DNA of 64,000 nt from Pseudomonas svalbardensis (lineage in GTDB: Bacteria > Pseudomonadota > Gammaproteobacteria > Pseudomonadales > Pseudomonadaceae): the NCBI RefSeq assembly GCF_030053115.1, contig NZ_CP125619.1, forward strand, positions 3,545,501 to 3,609,500, read 5' to 3'. The position numbers were made by a program, and so were the translations under genes. Shown here one piece after another: positions 55,500 to 64,000 of this stretch; the stretch's first letter is position 1, and every line of letters begins with the position of its first letter. The notes beneath the pieces were generated by a model. The model was not told where the DNA came from. It searched no databases and saw only the letters and a list, made by a program, of their open reading frames with translations.

Positions 55500-55527
55500 G
55501 ATTGTTCCCACGCGCGTGGGAACAATC
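55500..55527. terminator. Perfect GTTCCC-type hairpin between convergent genes
   Basis: GATTGTTCCCACGC and its exact complement form a 28-nt palindrome without a loop. It begins 5 bp after the P450 stop and includes part of the MEKHLA gene stop codon on the other strand, so it probably terminates both. It belongs to the same repeat type as 27425-27455. Confidence 0.75.
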
Positions 55528-56002
55528 AATCAACCCGACCAACACGCTCCGCATCCGGCCAGAATAGTGCCGCCTGCCCCCGATGCTCACCGTGCTGATC
55601 AATCAGTGTCCAGACTTTGCCTTCGTGAATCATGAAGGCATGGCCATCCCGATCCACCCGATAACCGCTGTAGCCATGAGCAATCCCATTGGCCGTGACC
55701 TGCTCCAGCAACGTCTGGCGCATGGCTCGGTCCAGTGGCGAAGCGCTGAACCGTGACGGCATGCCAAGGAATTGCGAGCGAGGGTATTTGAAACAGGCCA
55801 GCGTTTGTTCGTTGGCGTAGAAGAAGCACGGATCGGCTTCGGTGCCATGAGCCAACAGGCTGTAAGGCGCTTGCGCGTGCAACCAGTGCAAGCGCTCAGT
55901 TCCGCTTAGCGACTCAGGGGCTGGCAGGCTTTGCCCGGTCCAGCGCCGGTAAGCTTCGTCCAGCAGTTGAACAGCAGCTACATATTCGTTGATTGACGAC
56001 AC
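55526..56002 (-). CDS. MEKHLA domain protein
   Basis: 158 residues from the GTG at 56002, which has GGAGGACGC directly upstream; a longer frame to 56131 lacks a ribosome site and would overlap the neighbouring pseudogene. The PAS-like MEKHLA domain includes LDEAYRRWTGQSLP, HGTEADPCFFYANEQTLACF and GYRVDRDGHAFMIHEGKVWTL. The family occurs in cyanobacteria, plants and Pseudomonas with no settled function; in plant HD-ZIP proteins it senses redox or light. It is convergent with the P450 gene. Confidence 0.82.
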   Translation of the reverse strand: MSSINEYVAAVQLLDEAYRRWTGQSLPAPESLSGTERLHWLHAQAPYSLLAHGTEADPCFFYANEQTLACFKYPRSQFLGMPSRFSASPLDRAMRQTLLEQVTANGIAHGYSGYRVDRDGHAFMIHEGKVWTLIDQHGEHRGQAALFWPDAERVGRVD

Positions 56003-56104
56003 GCGTCCTCCCACGCAAAGGCGTTGGTTTTTGATGCCCTTCCCCGGTGATGGATTGCCGTCGGGTGGTGCGTTGAATGAGCTGGGTGTTGAGGGTTTTC
56101 TCCA

Positions 56105-56898
56105 GGCTCTCTGGATATGCCGTTCAATCATGCGCGCCTGACCGCCTCGGTGTGTGCTCGCCTGGGCCTTGACTGTGTACTGATCCTGACCCGCGCGGTA
56201 CCCAAAACCGATGTAGATTACGAACTAACGGCAACGTTCTGCTCGACCAGTTGTTCGGCGCACAGCTACAGGTGCTTGCCGGGGGCAGCAACTTACTCGC
56301 CATGGACGAAACACGGGCCACGCTACTTCGGGATTCGGGGCGCAACGTGCTGGTGATTCCCACGGGTGGTTCAACGCCGCGGGGCAGTCTCGGTTATGCG
56401 CGCTGCGCGGCGGAGTTCGCGCAACAGGGTCCGGAACTCGACCTCACCTTCAATCAAGTCGTGGTGCCCAACGGCAGCACCGGCACCCACGCCGGGCTCG
56501 CGGCGGGTTTCTAGTTGCTGGGCCGCGGCACCTCGATCGTAAAATCCTATTCGGTGTTGTCCGATCGAGACACGTCAGCGGCCAGAACCCGGAAATTGAC
56601 CCAGGACGCATTGGCGCTGTTGGGCAGCAGCGCCGTCGTTCAGGCTGAAGAGATCGCCATCGACGGCAGTCAGTTGGGCGACGGTTACGGTCTGCCAACG
56701 CCAGCCATGCAGGAAGCAGTGCGCCTGATGGCTCGCGCCGAAGGCCTGTTGATCGACCCGGTTTACTCCGGCAAAGCGTTTGCAGGGCTGTTGGCCGATA
56801 TCAGACAAGGACGCTACCGCTCCGGGGACGACGTGCTGTTCGTGATGACCGGCGGAATACCGGGCCTTTATGCCTACCGGGACACCTTTCAGTCCTAG
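56105..56898 (+). pseudogene. dcyD: D-cysteine desulfhydrase (PLP enzyme) pseudogene
   Basis: Homology to D-cysteine desulfhydrase/ACC-deaminase-like enzymes runs in pieces: NHARLTASVCARLGLDCVL, then a one-base loss near 56228 that changes frame, then LLDQLFGAQLQVLAGGSNLL, VIPTGGSTPRGSLGYARCAA and VVVPNGSTGTHAGLAAGF, a TAG at 56512, and the rest (LLGRGTSIVKSYSV to GGIPGLYAYRDTFQS) still readable. The N-terminal part with the PLP lysine is absent. Three independent defects show that the gene is dead. Confidence 0.85.
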
Positions 56899-56903
56899 TG
56901 GTT

Positions 56904-56928
56904 AATCATCGCGCGTCAGCACTTCCAG
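56904..56928. repeat. 25-bp direct repeat, copy 1 (copy of the FKBP gene 3' end)
   Basis: This 25-bp segment is identical to 59477-59501, the final codons of the FKBP isomerase gene, in the same orientation. Similarity continues weakly for some 15 bp. The two copies bracket the LysR-azoR-IS66 islet. The rest of the 205-bp gap up to 57103 holds no recognisable gene. Confidence 0.8.
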
Positions 56929-57103
56929 TAACTCACTTCTCTCGATTGATTTTCCGTAAGCGGGCAGGCATCACACCTTGGCTTGCGAAATACGCACAGA
57001 CGATCACGGCCCGGGCAGTCCCTGCACAACCGGTTCGAATAACCGCATCAGCCCTTTAGCCAACGGGATAACCAAACCGCTGACGTTAGTCGTCTTCGTA
57101 TCA

Positions 57104-58003
57104 TCACATGCACAGACGACGGGTCAGATCATTCAAAAGCCATCGGCCTGCTTTCCCTAAAGAGCGATTTTGCATGTGCGCTGCGTAGATCGTAAGTGTG
57201 TCTGGTGTGCGCTGAAGTTCGGCGGTTAACTCAAGCGGTATTAGGCGTCCTGAAGCCAGATGATCCGCAATCAGATGCTCTGGCATTCGACACCAACCGA
57301 ACCCGGCGAGCAAAAAATCCAGCCGCCGTGCCAAATCTACAAACCGCCACTGGTGACTGCCCGTCACCCCATAGCTAGGGCCGTCGGGAGAAACCGGATC
57401 GGAAAGTACCAGTTGCACATAAGGCTTGAGGTCTGCACTTGTTGCCCGACGGCCTAACATAGCCAGGGGATGTCCGCTGGCTACTACGGGCCTCAAGTCG
57501 ACGCTGAGCAGCGGCAGTGCGTTGACATCGTCGGGCACTGTCGGAATCAATGTGCATAGCGCCAGTGCCGCATCGCCGTTGCGCAATCGACGCTCTGCGC
57601 CGCCTAAGCCTTCTGTAGAAAAACTCACTGCCAGATGCGGAAAAGCCTCACGGATAGCGCGGAGGCTTTCGATGAGCGGTGCGCTAGGGACTAAAGGGTC
57701 TATGGCGAGAGCCAACTCCGGCTCAACCCCTGCTGCCGTACTTGCGGCCATTGCTTCAAACTGGGCAGCGCTTGCCAGCACTACGCGCGCTTGAACCACT
57801 AGCACTCTACCTACCTCTGTGAGAGTTGGACGATGGCCGCTCCGATCAAACAGCCTCACACCTTGAACTGACTCAAGTGTGGCAATCGACTGGCTAATGG
57901 CAGATTGAGCACGCCGCAGGTGACGTCCCGTTGCCGAGAAGCTGCCTGTATCAGCAATGGTTACAAGGATCCGCAACTGGTCCAAGCTGAGATTTCCGAT
58001 CAT
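57104..58003 (-). CDS. LysR-family regulator divergent from azoR
   Basis: 299 residues. The helix-turn-helix region is LSLDQLRILVTIADTGSFSA and RRAQSAISQSIATLE. The rest is the LysR effector domain. Base composition is visibly less GC-rich than in neighbouring genes. It diverges from the azoR-like gene across a 139-bp gap and probably regulates it in response to a quinone or other electrophile. Confidence 0.88.
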   Translation of the reverse strand: MIGNLSLDQLRILVTIADTGSFSATGRHLRRAQSAISQSIATLESVQGVRLFDRSGHRPTLTEVGRVLVVQARVVLASAAQFEAMAASTAAGVEPELALAIDPLVPSAPLIESLRAIREAFPHLAVSFSTEGLGGAERRLRNGDAALALCTLIPTVPDDVNALPLLSVDLRPVVASGHPLAMLGRRATSADLKPYVQLVLSDPVSPDGPSYGVTGSHQWRFVDLARRLDFLLAGFGWCRMPEHLIADHLASGRLIPLELTAELQRTPDTLTIYAAHMQNRSLGKAGRWLLNDLTRRLCM

Positions 58004-58142
58004 GACCCATCACTGAAACAGATGGACTCAATCATATTTACATCACTCCTGCTTAGAGATCGCATTGGGTAGAGTGTGTCGCACATCGCCTAAAGCGACA
58101 ACGCAAAACATACCGCCGCGTCACCGCGCAGGAGTTACTTTC

Positions 58143-58757
58143 ATGTCCAGGCTTCTCACCATTGAAACCAGCCCACGTGGGGATGCTTCAATCTCCCGGC
58201 AGCTCACTCGCCGATTTGTGGCCACGTGGGAAGCTGCACACCCTAGGGGCGCCATCAAAGTACGGGATCTAACGGACACTCCGCTTACGTTCGTGACGGC
58301 CCCCTGGTTACAGGCTTACTTCACCCCAGAAACCCAGCATTCGCCTGAAATGAAAGCCGTGTTGCAGCTATCCGATGAGCTTGTGGCCGAGTTGCTGGAA
58401 ACCGATCACGTGGTTATTTCAACGCCGGTCTACAACTACAACGTCCCTGCGGCGCTCAAGGCGTGGGTGGATCACGTGGTACGTAAAGGCCTGACCTTGG
58501 GCTTTGATGGTAAAGGGCTGGTGACCGGTAAAAAGGCAACGGTGCTGCTCGCCTCGGGAGGTGTATACACCAACGACTCCCCGATTAGAGACCGTGACAT
58601 TGCGACCCAATATTTGAAACTGATCCTGAACGTCCTAGGTATCACTGATGTCACCTTTATTGCGGCCGGCGGCGCTAAAGCTGTAGATCTCGGAGAAATC
58701 AGCATGCACGATTTTCTAGATACATTTGATCATCAGATTCAAAAGTCGCTGGTTTAG
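58143..58757 (+). CDS. FMN-dependent NADH:quinone oxidoreductase / azoreductase (AzoR family)
   Basis: 204 residues from the ATG at 58143, with AGGAG 8 nt upstream; the longer frame to 58065 lacks support. It has the flavodoxin-like fold motifs [17 protein letters not shown] (FMN phosphate loop), [20 protein letters not shown] and [12 protein letters not shown]. AzoR enzymes reduce quinones and azo compounds by two electrons and protect against electrophiles. Base composition suggests acquisition together with the divergent LysR gene. Confidence 0.9.
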   Translation: MSRLLTIETSPRGDASISRQLTRRFVATWEAAHPRGAIKVRDLTDTPLTFVTAPWLQAYFTPETQHSPEMKAVLQLSDELVAELLETDHVVISTPVYNYNVPAALKAWVDHVVRKGLTLGFDGKGLVTGKKATVLLASGGVYTNDSPIRDRDIATQYLKLILNVLGITDVTFIAAGGAKAVDLGEISMHDFLDTFDHQIQKSLV

Positions 58758-58761
58758 ACAA

Positions 58762-59340
58762 CTAGATGTAGCGCAAGGCCTGTTCGGCAAGCTGGCTTTT
58801 GTTCGTAATGTGCAGCTCGAAGAATTTGCGTCGCGCATGAGCCATGCAGCCGATCTCGGTCACACCGAGTGCAAAACTGACCTTGTAGCCGCCAAAATCA
58901 TCGCAGACTAGTTGGCCATTCCAGTCTTGCAGGAAGGCCCGGGCGTGTTCGCCGAGCGATTGGGGCTGAAGTCGTAAACAACAGCCTTTACGTTGGCAAA
59001 CTGGTTCGTGACATAGGCCCAGACGTAGGCACGGAGGGTTTTCTTCGCGCCCGGCGTGAGCATCTGGACCGGCGTTTCGTCGGCGTGCACCACGTTGTGT
59101 CCAAGCACGACCTCGCGCAGCGCATCGACCAGCGGCTGCAACTGCGCACCGCAAGTGCCGACCCACTGCGCCAGGGTTGAGCGCGCGATGGCCAGACAGG
59201 CCCTGGCAAAGACCTTTTCCTGACGATACAGCGGTAAATGATCACTGTACTTGGCGATCATCACCTGGGCCAGCAGGCCTGCTGTGGGGACGTCCCCCTC
59301 CTTGGAAGGAGTTGTGACGGATATCCTTGACGACATTGAC
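58762..59340 (-). pseudogene. IS66-family transposase (TnpC) remnant
   Basis: Fragments in two frames match the central part of IS66 TnpC: TAGLLAQVMIAKYSDHLPLYRQEKVFARA, RSTLAQWVGTCGAQLQPLVDALRE and VVHADETPVQMLTPGAKKT in one frame, then QDWNGQLVCDDFGGYKVSFALGVTE and CMAHARRKFFELH in another, separated by a frameshift near 58960. Both ends of the gene are missing, as are TnpA and TnpB. The element is dead. It lies directly after the azoR gene within the islet. Confidence 0.85.
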
Positions 59341-59474
59341 GCATTCACCTGAATCACCAAACAGAAGGCGCTGGCGAAAAAATGGTGACGAGGTGGCTTG
59401 ATCAATGTTCCAAAAAAAACCGCCCTTTCTGTGTGCAGATAGTGCGGTTTTTGTCATTTCAGCTCATACGCCAA

Positions 59475-59813
59475 TCAATCATCGCGCGTCAGCACTTCCA
59501 GCAATTCAATCTCGAAAATCAGGTTCGAGTTCGGCGTGATCTTGCCCATGGTCCGTTCACCGTAGGCCAGATGCGCAGGCACCAGCAACTTGCGCTTACC
59601 GCCGACCTGCATCCCCATGATCCCCTGATCCCACCCCTTGATCACCCGACCCGTGCCAATCACGCACTGGAAAGGTTTACCCCGGCTGTAGGAGGAATCG
59701 AATTCAGTCCCGTCTTCCAGCCAGCCGCGGTATTGGGTGGTAATCAGCGCGCCTTTGACGGCGGCTTTGCCGTCGCCCGGCTCAAGGTCAATGATTTGCA
59801 ACTCGTCGTTCAT
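59475..59813 (-). CDS. FKBP-type peptidyl-prolyl cis-trans isomerase
   Basis: 112 residues from the ATG at 59813 (MNDELQIIDLEPGDGKAAVK), with TAGGA upstream; a longer frame to 59894 is rejected. The FKBP core is complete: GALITTQYRGWLEDGTEFDSSYSRGKPF, VIKGWDQGIMGMQVGGKRKLLVP, LAYGERTMG and LIFEIELLEVL. No signal peptide, so cytosolic. It helps folding of prolyl-peptide bonds. Confidence 0.92.
   Translation of the reverse strand: MNDELQIIDLEPGDGKAAVKGALITTQYRGWLEDGTEFDSSYSRGKPFQCVIGTGRVIKGWDQGIMGMQVGGKRKLLVPAHLAYGERTMGKITPNSNLIFEIELLEVLTRDD
59477..59501. repeat. 25-bp direct repeat, copy 2 (native, in the FKBP gene 3' end)
   Basis: Identical to 56904-56928. This copy is the native one, as it encodes the last residues of the FKBP protein (LLEVLTRDD). 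Confidence 0.8.
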
Positions 59814-59959
59814 GATTCCTACTCGTTCACTGTCGCCCAGTGATTGGGGCGCGGACGGAGGTTTTCGCAGAAACCGGCGTGCAAGGCAATCCACGGAACC
59901 GAAAGACCGTCATCCGGCTCACATGAATAACGACTTCGTATTCAGGAAAGGATGCTCTG

Positions 59960-61024
59960 ATGACCGACTCATCACCGCTGTACAGTTTCATCCCGCCCTA
60001 CATCCTCAACCAAATCATCGCCAACGGTTCCGACCGTCAGCGCTCCAGCGCCCAGACCACGCTGATCCATGTCCGCCGTCTGCGGCACAATCCCGGCCCG
60101 CCATCGCGACCACCCGCCAAAGCGATCCTGTCGCAGCCCGGTCAACCCGGCCTGGCACAGCGCAGCATTTATGACGCGCAGGGCAAAATGCTTCTGCCGG
60201 GTATGCCTGTGCGGCTTGAGGGCCAGGCGGCAACCGGCGATCCGGCGGTCGACGAGGCCTACGACGCAATGGGTGCCAGCTATGATTTCTTCTGGAAGGT
60301 GCTGGGTCGGGACTCCATCGACAACATGGGTTTTGCCCTGATCGGCAGCGTGCATTACGGCCTGGATTACGAGAACGCGTTCTGGAATGGCGCGCAAATG
60401 GTGTTCGGTGACGGCGATGGCGAAATCTTCGAACGCTTTACCCGCTCTCTGGATGTGATCGGCCACGAGTTGACGCACGGCGTGATCGAAAGTGAAGCCG
60501 GTCTGGTCTATGCCAACCAGTCCGGGGCATTGAATGAATCGATTTCGGACGTTTTCGGGGTACTGATCAAACAACATGTACTGGGCCAGACCGCCGAACA
60601 GGCTGACTGGTTGATCGGCGCCGACCTGCTGGCACCGCGCATCAAAGGCATCGGTTTACGCTCGATGGCCCTTCCGGGCACGGCCTATGACGACCCGTTG
60701 CTTGGCAAGGACCCGCAACCGGACCACATGCGCAAGTTCGTCATCACCCAAGAAGACAATGGTGGGGTGCACATCAATTCGGGCATCCCCAATCGGGCGT
60801 TTTATCTGGCCGCGATGGCGCTGGGCGGCTTTGCCTGGGAAAAAGCCGGCCGCATCTGGTACGACGCGCTGTGCGACAAACGCCTGAGTAGCGAAGCGAC
60901 ATTCAGTACCTTCGCACAATTGACTGTCGAGCATGCCCGGCAAAAATTTGATGCAACGGCAGTCGAGGCGGTGCGACACGGCTGGTCTGAAGTGGGCGTG
61001 GACCTGACGCTGGAGGAAAAATGA
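59960..61024 (+). CDS. Protealysin-like M4 family metalloprotease
   Basis: 354 residues. The N-terminal PPYIL motif (residues 12-16) and short propeptide (about 1-50) are those of protealysin/grimelysin, not the long FTP propeptide of secreted thermolysins. The zinc site is HELTH (His169, His173) with Glu193 in NESISD. Further motifs: GGVHINSGIPNRAFYL and the C-terminal histidine region near 305. It has no classical signal peptide, so it may act inside the cell or leave by another route. It overlaps the emfourin inhibitor gene by 4 nt. Confidence 0.93.
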   Translation: MTDSSPLYSFIPPYILNQIIANGSDRQRSSAQTTLIHVRRLRHNPGPPSRPPAKAILSQPGQPGLAQRSIYDAQGKMLLPGMPVRLEGQAATGDPAVDEAYDAMGASYDFFWKVLGRDSIDNMGFALIGSVHYGLDYENAFWNGAQMVFGDGDGEIFERFTRSLDVIGHELTHGVIESEAGLVYANQSGALNESISDVFGVLIKQHVLGQTAEQADWLIGADLLAPRIKGIGLRSMALPGTAYDDPLLGKDPQPDHMRKFVITQEDNGGVHINSGIPNRAFYLAAMALGGFAWEKAGRIWYDALCDKRLSSEATFSTFAQLTVEHARQKFDATAVEAVRHGWSEVGVDLTLEEK

Positions 61025-61344
61025 AAACCTTGCCAACACTGGACGACAACGCGGTGGTCTGTGTCTCCCGCCAAGGCGGCATAGCAGCGATCCACACCTT
61101 GACCCGCCCCCGAGAGATCGAATTCGCCCAATGCAATGCCGACCAACGCACCCGCATCTGCTCGTTGCTCGAGGGTTGCCTGCTTATGACGAGTTCATCC
61201 GCCGGTCGGGGCGATCAGCGCTTCTATCAAATCGAAGTGCGATACCGCAACGGCGAACAGGACGACCGGATGGTGATGAAGGTGCCTGAAGATCAGGCGC
61301 CTGGGGAATTGGTGCATCTGTGGGACAAAGGTGAACTGCTATAA
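61021..61344 (+). CDS. Emfourin-like protealysin inhibitor
   Basis: 107 residues. The start ATG overlaps the protease stop (ATGA). The sequence contains VVCVSRQGGIAAIHTLTRPREI and FYQIEVRYRNGEQDDRMVMKVP, typical of emfourin, the protein inhibitor encoded next to protealysin genes. No signal peptide. It would hold the protease inactive in the cytosol. Confidence 0.85.
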   Translation: MKTLPTLDDNAVVCVSRQGGIAAIHTLTRPREIEFAQCNADQRTRICSLLEGCLLMTSSSAGRGDQRFYQIEVRYRNGEQDDRMVMKVPEDQAPGELVHLWDKGELL

Positions 61345-61447
61345 GTTTGGCGCCCCTCGTAATAGAGGCTGATGATCGAGGGCGGTGTGAACTAACATAG
61401 GCACACCTCTCCCGATACGGCTGATACGCCACGATGGCGAAACCTGA

Positions 61448-62521
61448 ATGAATGTGGACTGGACCAGCGCAACCATCAGCTCAGTGATGCTTGCCCTGAT
61501 CGTCGCGTTGATCTGTCGCGAGCGCTCACTGCAAAAGCAGCTGGCCAAGTATCGCGTGCTGATCACCAGCCTGACTGACGGACAAAACATCCGTCAGGAC
61601 GGTGACGCCGAACGCTTCAAGCGTAGCCAGTATTTCGCCCGCATCGGCACGTGGGACTGGGATGTCGACACCGACAAGCTCTACTGGTCGGACGCGATCT
61701 ACGGCATGTTTGGCTTCAAGATCGACGAAGTAACGCCCTCCTACGCGCTGTTTTGCTCATGTGTTCACCCGGACGACCGGGCCAAGGTCCGGGCCGGGGA
61801 ATTGCGTTGCCTGGAAACCGGCGACAACCATGACGAGGAATATCGGGTTGTCTGGCCCGACGGCACGATCCGCTGGCTTCGGGAAACCGGCAATGTGGTC
61901 AAGAACGACCACGATGCAACGATCAAGATGATGGGCGTGGTACGCGATATCACCGAGGAAAAAGCCTCCGCCAGCTACCTGCAACACCTGGCCCACTTCG
62001 ACCCACTGACCGGTCTGCCCAATCGCCTGGTGCTCGAGGAGCGTCTGTCCGAGGCGCTGGAACAGGCGCGCATCAGTGCCACGAGGGTTGCGCTGGTATT
62101 TGTCGACCTCAATGGTTTCAAGGCAATCAACGACCATTACGGCCATGCCGCCGGCGACCGGGTACTGATCACCACCGCCACCCGCCTGAAGAAAATCCTG
62201 CGTTCAACAGATACCGTCGCCCGGATTGGTGGCGACGAGTTTGTGGTCATCCTTCAAGGCCTGCCCCAGGGCAACAGCCTGCAAGAGGAAGCCCGCAGCA
62301 TCTGCCAGAAAATCTTCGTCGAACTGTCGCCACCGATGACCATCGGCAATGACCAACGACACATCGGCACCAGCCTGGGGGTCGCGGTGTTCCCGGACCA
62401 TGCGCCGAGCATGGACCGGTTGATTCATATTGCGGATCTGGCGATGTATGAGGCCAAGCGCAGTGGGAATAATCAGTATCGGTTGGGCGAGCAAACGATG
62501 AGCCATAGTCGGGTTGATTGA
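61448..62521 (+). CDS. Diguanylate cyclase, membrane-anchored PAS-GGDEF
   Basis: 357 residues. A single N-terminal membrane helix (about 10-24) is followed by a PAS domain (about 60-170; WDWDVDTDKLYWSDAIYGMFGF, DDRAKVRAGELRC, VVRDITEEKAS) and a GGDEF domain with LTGLPNRL and the intact active site RIGGDEF (near residue 260). The RSTD motif upstream of it fits the inhibitory I-site. It makes cyclic-di-GMP in response to an unknown cue. Confidence 0.92.
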   Translation: MNVDWTSATISSVMLALIVALICRERSLQKQLAKYRVLITSLTDGQNIRQDGDAERFKRSQYFARIGTWDWDVDTDKLYWSDAIYGMFGFKIDEVTPSYALFCSCVHPDDRAKVRAGELRCLETGDNHDEEYRVVWPDGTIRWLRETGNVVKNDHDATIKMMGVVRDITEEKASASYLQHLAHFDPLTGLPNRLVLEERLSEALEQARISATRVALVFVDLNGFKAINDHYGHAAGDRVLITTATRLKKILRSTDTVARIGGDEFVVILQGLPQGNSLQEEARSICQKIFVELSPPMTIGNDQRHIGTSLGVAVFPDHAPSMDRLIHIADLAMYEAKRSGNNQYRLGEQTMSHSRVD

Positions 62522-62581
62522 CCCGCTCAGTCCTTGCGTTGGCCGAAAGGAACATCATTGAAGGTGAATGTTGCTTGCGGC

Positions 62582-62890
62582 CTAACGCTCCACTGGCGTG
62601 ATATCAATAATCGTCCCGTTGGTAATCATCACCATCATGTACTTGTCATTGATCTGCACCCACTGCGCCTGAGCCTTCGGGGTTTTCAGGCCTTTCTGCT
62701 TCCAGTTGGCCAGGGCTTTTTCGCTGCGCTGGTAAACGTCTGGGGCGCGGTCGCCGACCACTAACTCCCGGGTGTTGTTGACTCCCGGCTGAACGGTTTT
62801 TTGCGGTGGGTCATCCGCTTGAACGATCGGGCTAATACCGGCAATGCCTGCGACAAGGGCGAGGCTGGCGATAAGGGTTTTGTTGTTCAT
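62582..62890 (-). CDS. RcnB-like periplasmic protein
   Basis: 102 residues from the ATG at 62890 (MNNKTLIASLALVAGIAGIS), with GGAG upstream; the longer frame to 62992 is rejected. A signal peptide ends at about residue 24 (VQA). The mature part RELVVGDRAPDVYQRSEKALANWKQKGL and AQWVQINDKYMMVMITNGTIIDI matches the RcnB fold (nickel/cobalt homeostasis family). The metal-binding role is not established for this branch. Confidence 0.8.
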   Translation of the reverse strand: MNNKTLIASLALVAGIAGISPIVQADDPPQKTVQPGVNNTRELVVGDRAPDVYQRSEKALANWKQKGLKTPKAQAQWVQINDKYMMVMITNGTIIDITPVER

Positions 62891-63048
62891 CGGTGAATCT
62901 CCATTGATGTCTTGGCACCTGGAATCCGACTGCGCTGGCGCTGAATCATTCCTTATTGCTGTGATTATTGCGATTGCATTGGCATGACGCATTCATCTCA
63001 AGCCTTTATCCTTAACGCCCCGCCGTACCGAGTCCCTGGAGTTTCGCT

Positions 63049-64000
63049 ATGCCCCATGAAGGCAACCTGTTGCAAGCCGCTGTCGTGTTTCTGTTCGCGG
63101 CCGTGCTCACCGTTCCCTTGGCCAAGCGCCTGCAACTGGGGGCGGTGCTGGGTTATCTGTTTGCCGGCGTGATCATCGGCCCGTCGGTGCTGGGCTTGAT
63201 TGGCAATCCGCAAAGCGTCAGCCACATTTCCGAACTCGGGGTGGTGTTGCTGCTGTTCATCATTGGCCTTGAACTGTCGCCGCGACGTTTGTGGGTGATG
63301 CGCAAATCGGTGTTCGGCGTAGGCCTGGCGCAAGTGCTGCTGACGGGCTCAGTGATTGGTGTACTGGCGTTATTCGTGTTCGGCCAGCCGTTGAACAGCG
63401 CGATCGTGTTGGGCTTGGGCCTGGCGCTGTCGTCCACCGCGTTCGGTTTGCAAAGCCTGGCCGAGCGCAAGGAACTGACCAGTCCCCACGGGCGCTTGGC
63501 ATTCGCGATTCTGCTGTTCCAGGACATCGCCGCTATCCCTTTGATCGCCATGGTGCCGTTGCTGGCGGGCGGCGATCACACCAGCAGCGCTGGCGAAGGC
63601 CTCAATCACGGCTTGCGCGTGCTGGGCAGCATCGCGGTGGTGGTGATCGGTGGGCGGTATCTGCTGCGCCCAGTGTTCCGGGTGGTGGCCAAGACCGGTT
63701 TGCCGGAAGTCTCGACCGCCACTGCGTTGCTGGTAGTGATAGGCACGGCGTGGCTGATGGACTTGGTCGGCGTGTCCATGGCGCTGGGGGCGTTCCTCGC
63801 CGGGTTGCTGCTGGCGGACTCCGAATACCGTCACGAACTGGAAGCGCAAATCGAACCGTTCAAGGGATTGCTGCTGGGTCTGTTTTTCATCAGCGTCGGC
63901 ATGAGCGCCAACCTGAGTCTTCTCCTGAGCGCGCCGATCACGGTGCTGGGCCTGACTCTATTGCTGATCGCAATCAAACTGCCGCTGCTGTTTGTAGTCG
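63049..64000 (+). CDS. KefB/KefC-type CPA2 cation:proton antiporter, N-terminal part (3' end outside window)
   Basis: An ATG at 63049 with GGAG upstream opens a frame that stays open to the right edge (317 codons). It begins [20 protein letters not shown] and contains the CPA2 motifs [56 protein letters not shown] and [14 protein letters not shown], with roughly ten membrane helices so far. KefC-like proteins are potassium/proton antiporters gated by glutathione adducts; the RCK domain would lie beyond the edge. Confidence 0.92.
   Translation, partial: MPHEGNLLQAAVVFLFAAVLTVPLAKRLQLGAVLGYLFAGVIIGPSVLGLIGNPQSVSHISELGVVLLLFIIGLELSPRRLWVMRKSVFGVGLAQVLLTGSVIGVLALFVFGQPLNSAIVLGLGLALSSTAFGLQSLAERKELTSPHGRLAFAILLFQDIAAIPLIAMVPLLAGGDHTSSAGEGLNHGLRVLGSIAVVVIGGRYLLRPVFRVVAKTGLPEVSTATALLVVIGTAWLMDLVGVSMALGAFLAGLLLADSEYRHELEAQIEPFKGLLLGLFFISVGMSANLSLLLSAPITVLGLTLLLIAIKLPLLFVV

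Overview
The window looks like chromosomal DNA of a fluorescent Pseudomonas (P. fluorescens group). It is GC-rich and dense with genes. It carries genus-typical loci: the bkdR / bkdA1-bkdA2-bkdB-lpdV branched-chain keto-acid operon, the lexA2-imuA-imuB-dnaE2 SOS mutagenesis cassette, and a nosP-nahK/erdR regulatory locus. Pseudomonas-type REP/REPIN inverted repeats lie between genes. No rRNA, tRNA or CRISPR array was seen.

Layout. 1-2 kb: 5' part of a large DUF6543 (dermonecrotic-toxin-like) gene that runs off the left edge. 2-10 kb: sohB, a histidine phosphatase, an SCP2 protein, a Tat-type amidohydrolase, a LysR regulator, and a coupled pair made of a fatty-acid-hydroxylase/SRPBCC fusion and an SMP-30-like protein. 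10-12 kb: small acidic or helical proteins and a DUF4142 protein that look stress-related. 12-19 kb: two soluble hybrid histidine kinases around a uvrA2 gene broken by a one-base frameshift. 19-27.4 kb: a GntR-controlled unit with a polyamine-type ABC importer, two amidohydrolases and a flavin reductase, probably a nitrogen-compound uptake and degradation pathway of unknown substrate. 27.4-29.2 kb: three lipoproteins (DUF799, DUF4810, CsgG/HfaB). 29.4-35.2 kb: the SOS mutagenesis cassette with a perfect LexA2-type box. 35.2-36.6 kb: an IS110-family element that appears to sit inside a REP repeat. 36.7-43.2 kb: CXXCW rhodanese-like protein, ErdR-like regulator, NahK kinase, NosP FIST protein and a porin. 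43.4-45.3 kb: TauE exporter diverging from an MBL-fold persulfide-dioxygenase-like enzyme. 45.4-52.3 kb: bkd operon and ilvE.

52.4-59.5 kb is the most rearranged part. It holds fused remnants of a divergent LysR/LysE pair, an ArsR/P450 divergent pair, a MEKHLA protein, a decayed D-cysteine desulfhydrase gene, and a LysR-azoR islet with an IS66 remnant. That islet is bracketed by a 25-bp direct repeat taken from the 3' end of the neighbouring FKBP gene, a footprint of insertion. 59.5-64 kb: FKBP isomerase, a protealysin-like M4 protease with its emfourin inhibitor, a PAS-GGDEF diguanylate cyclase, an RcnB-like periplasmic protein, and the start of a KefB/KefC-type antiporter cut by the right edge.

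Function names rest on recognising motifs and family resemblance by eye. No database search was run.
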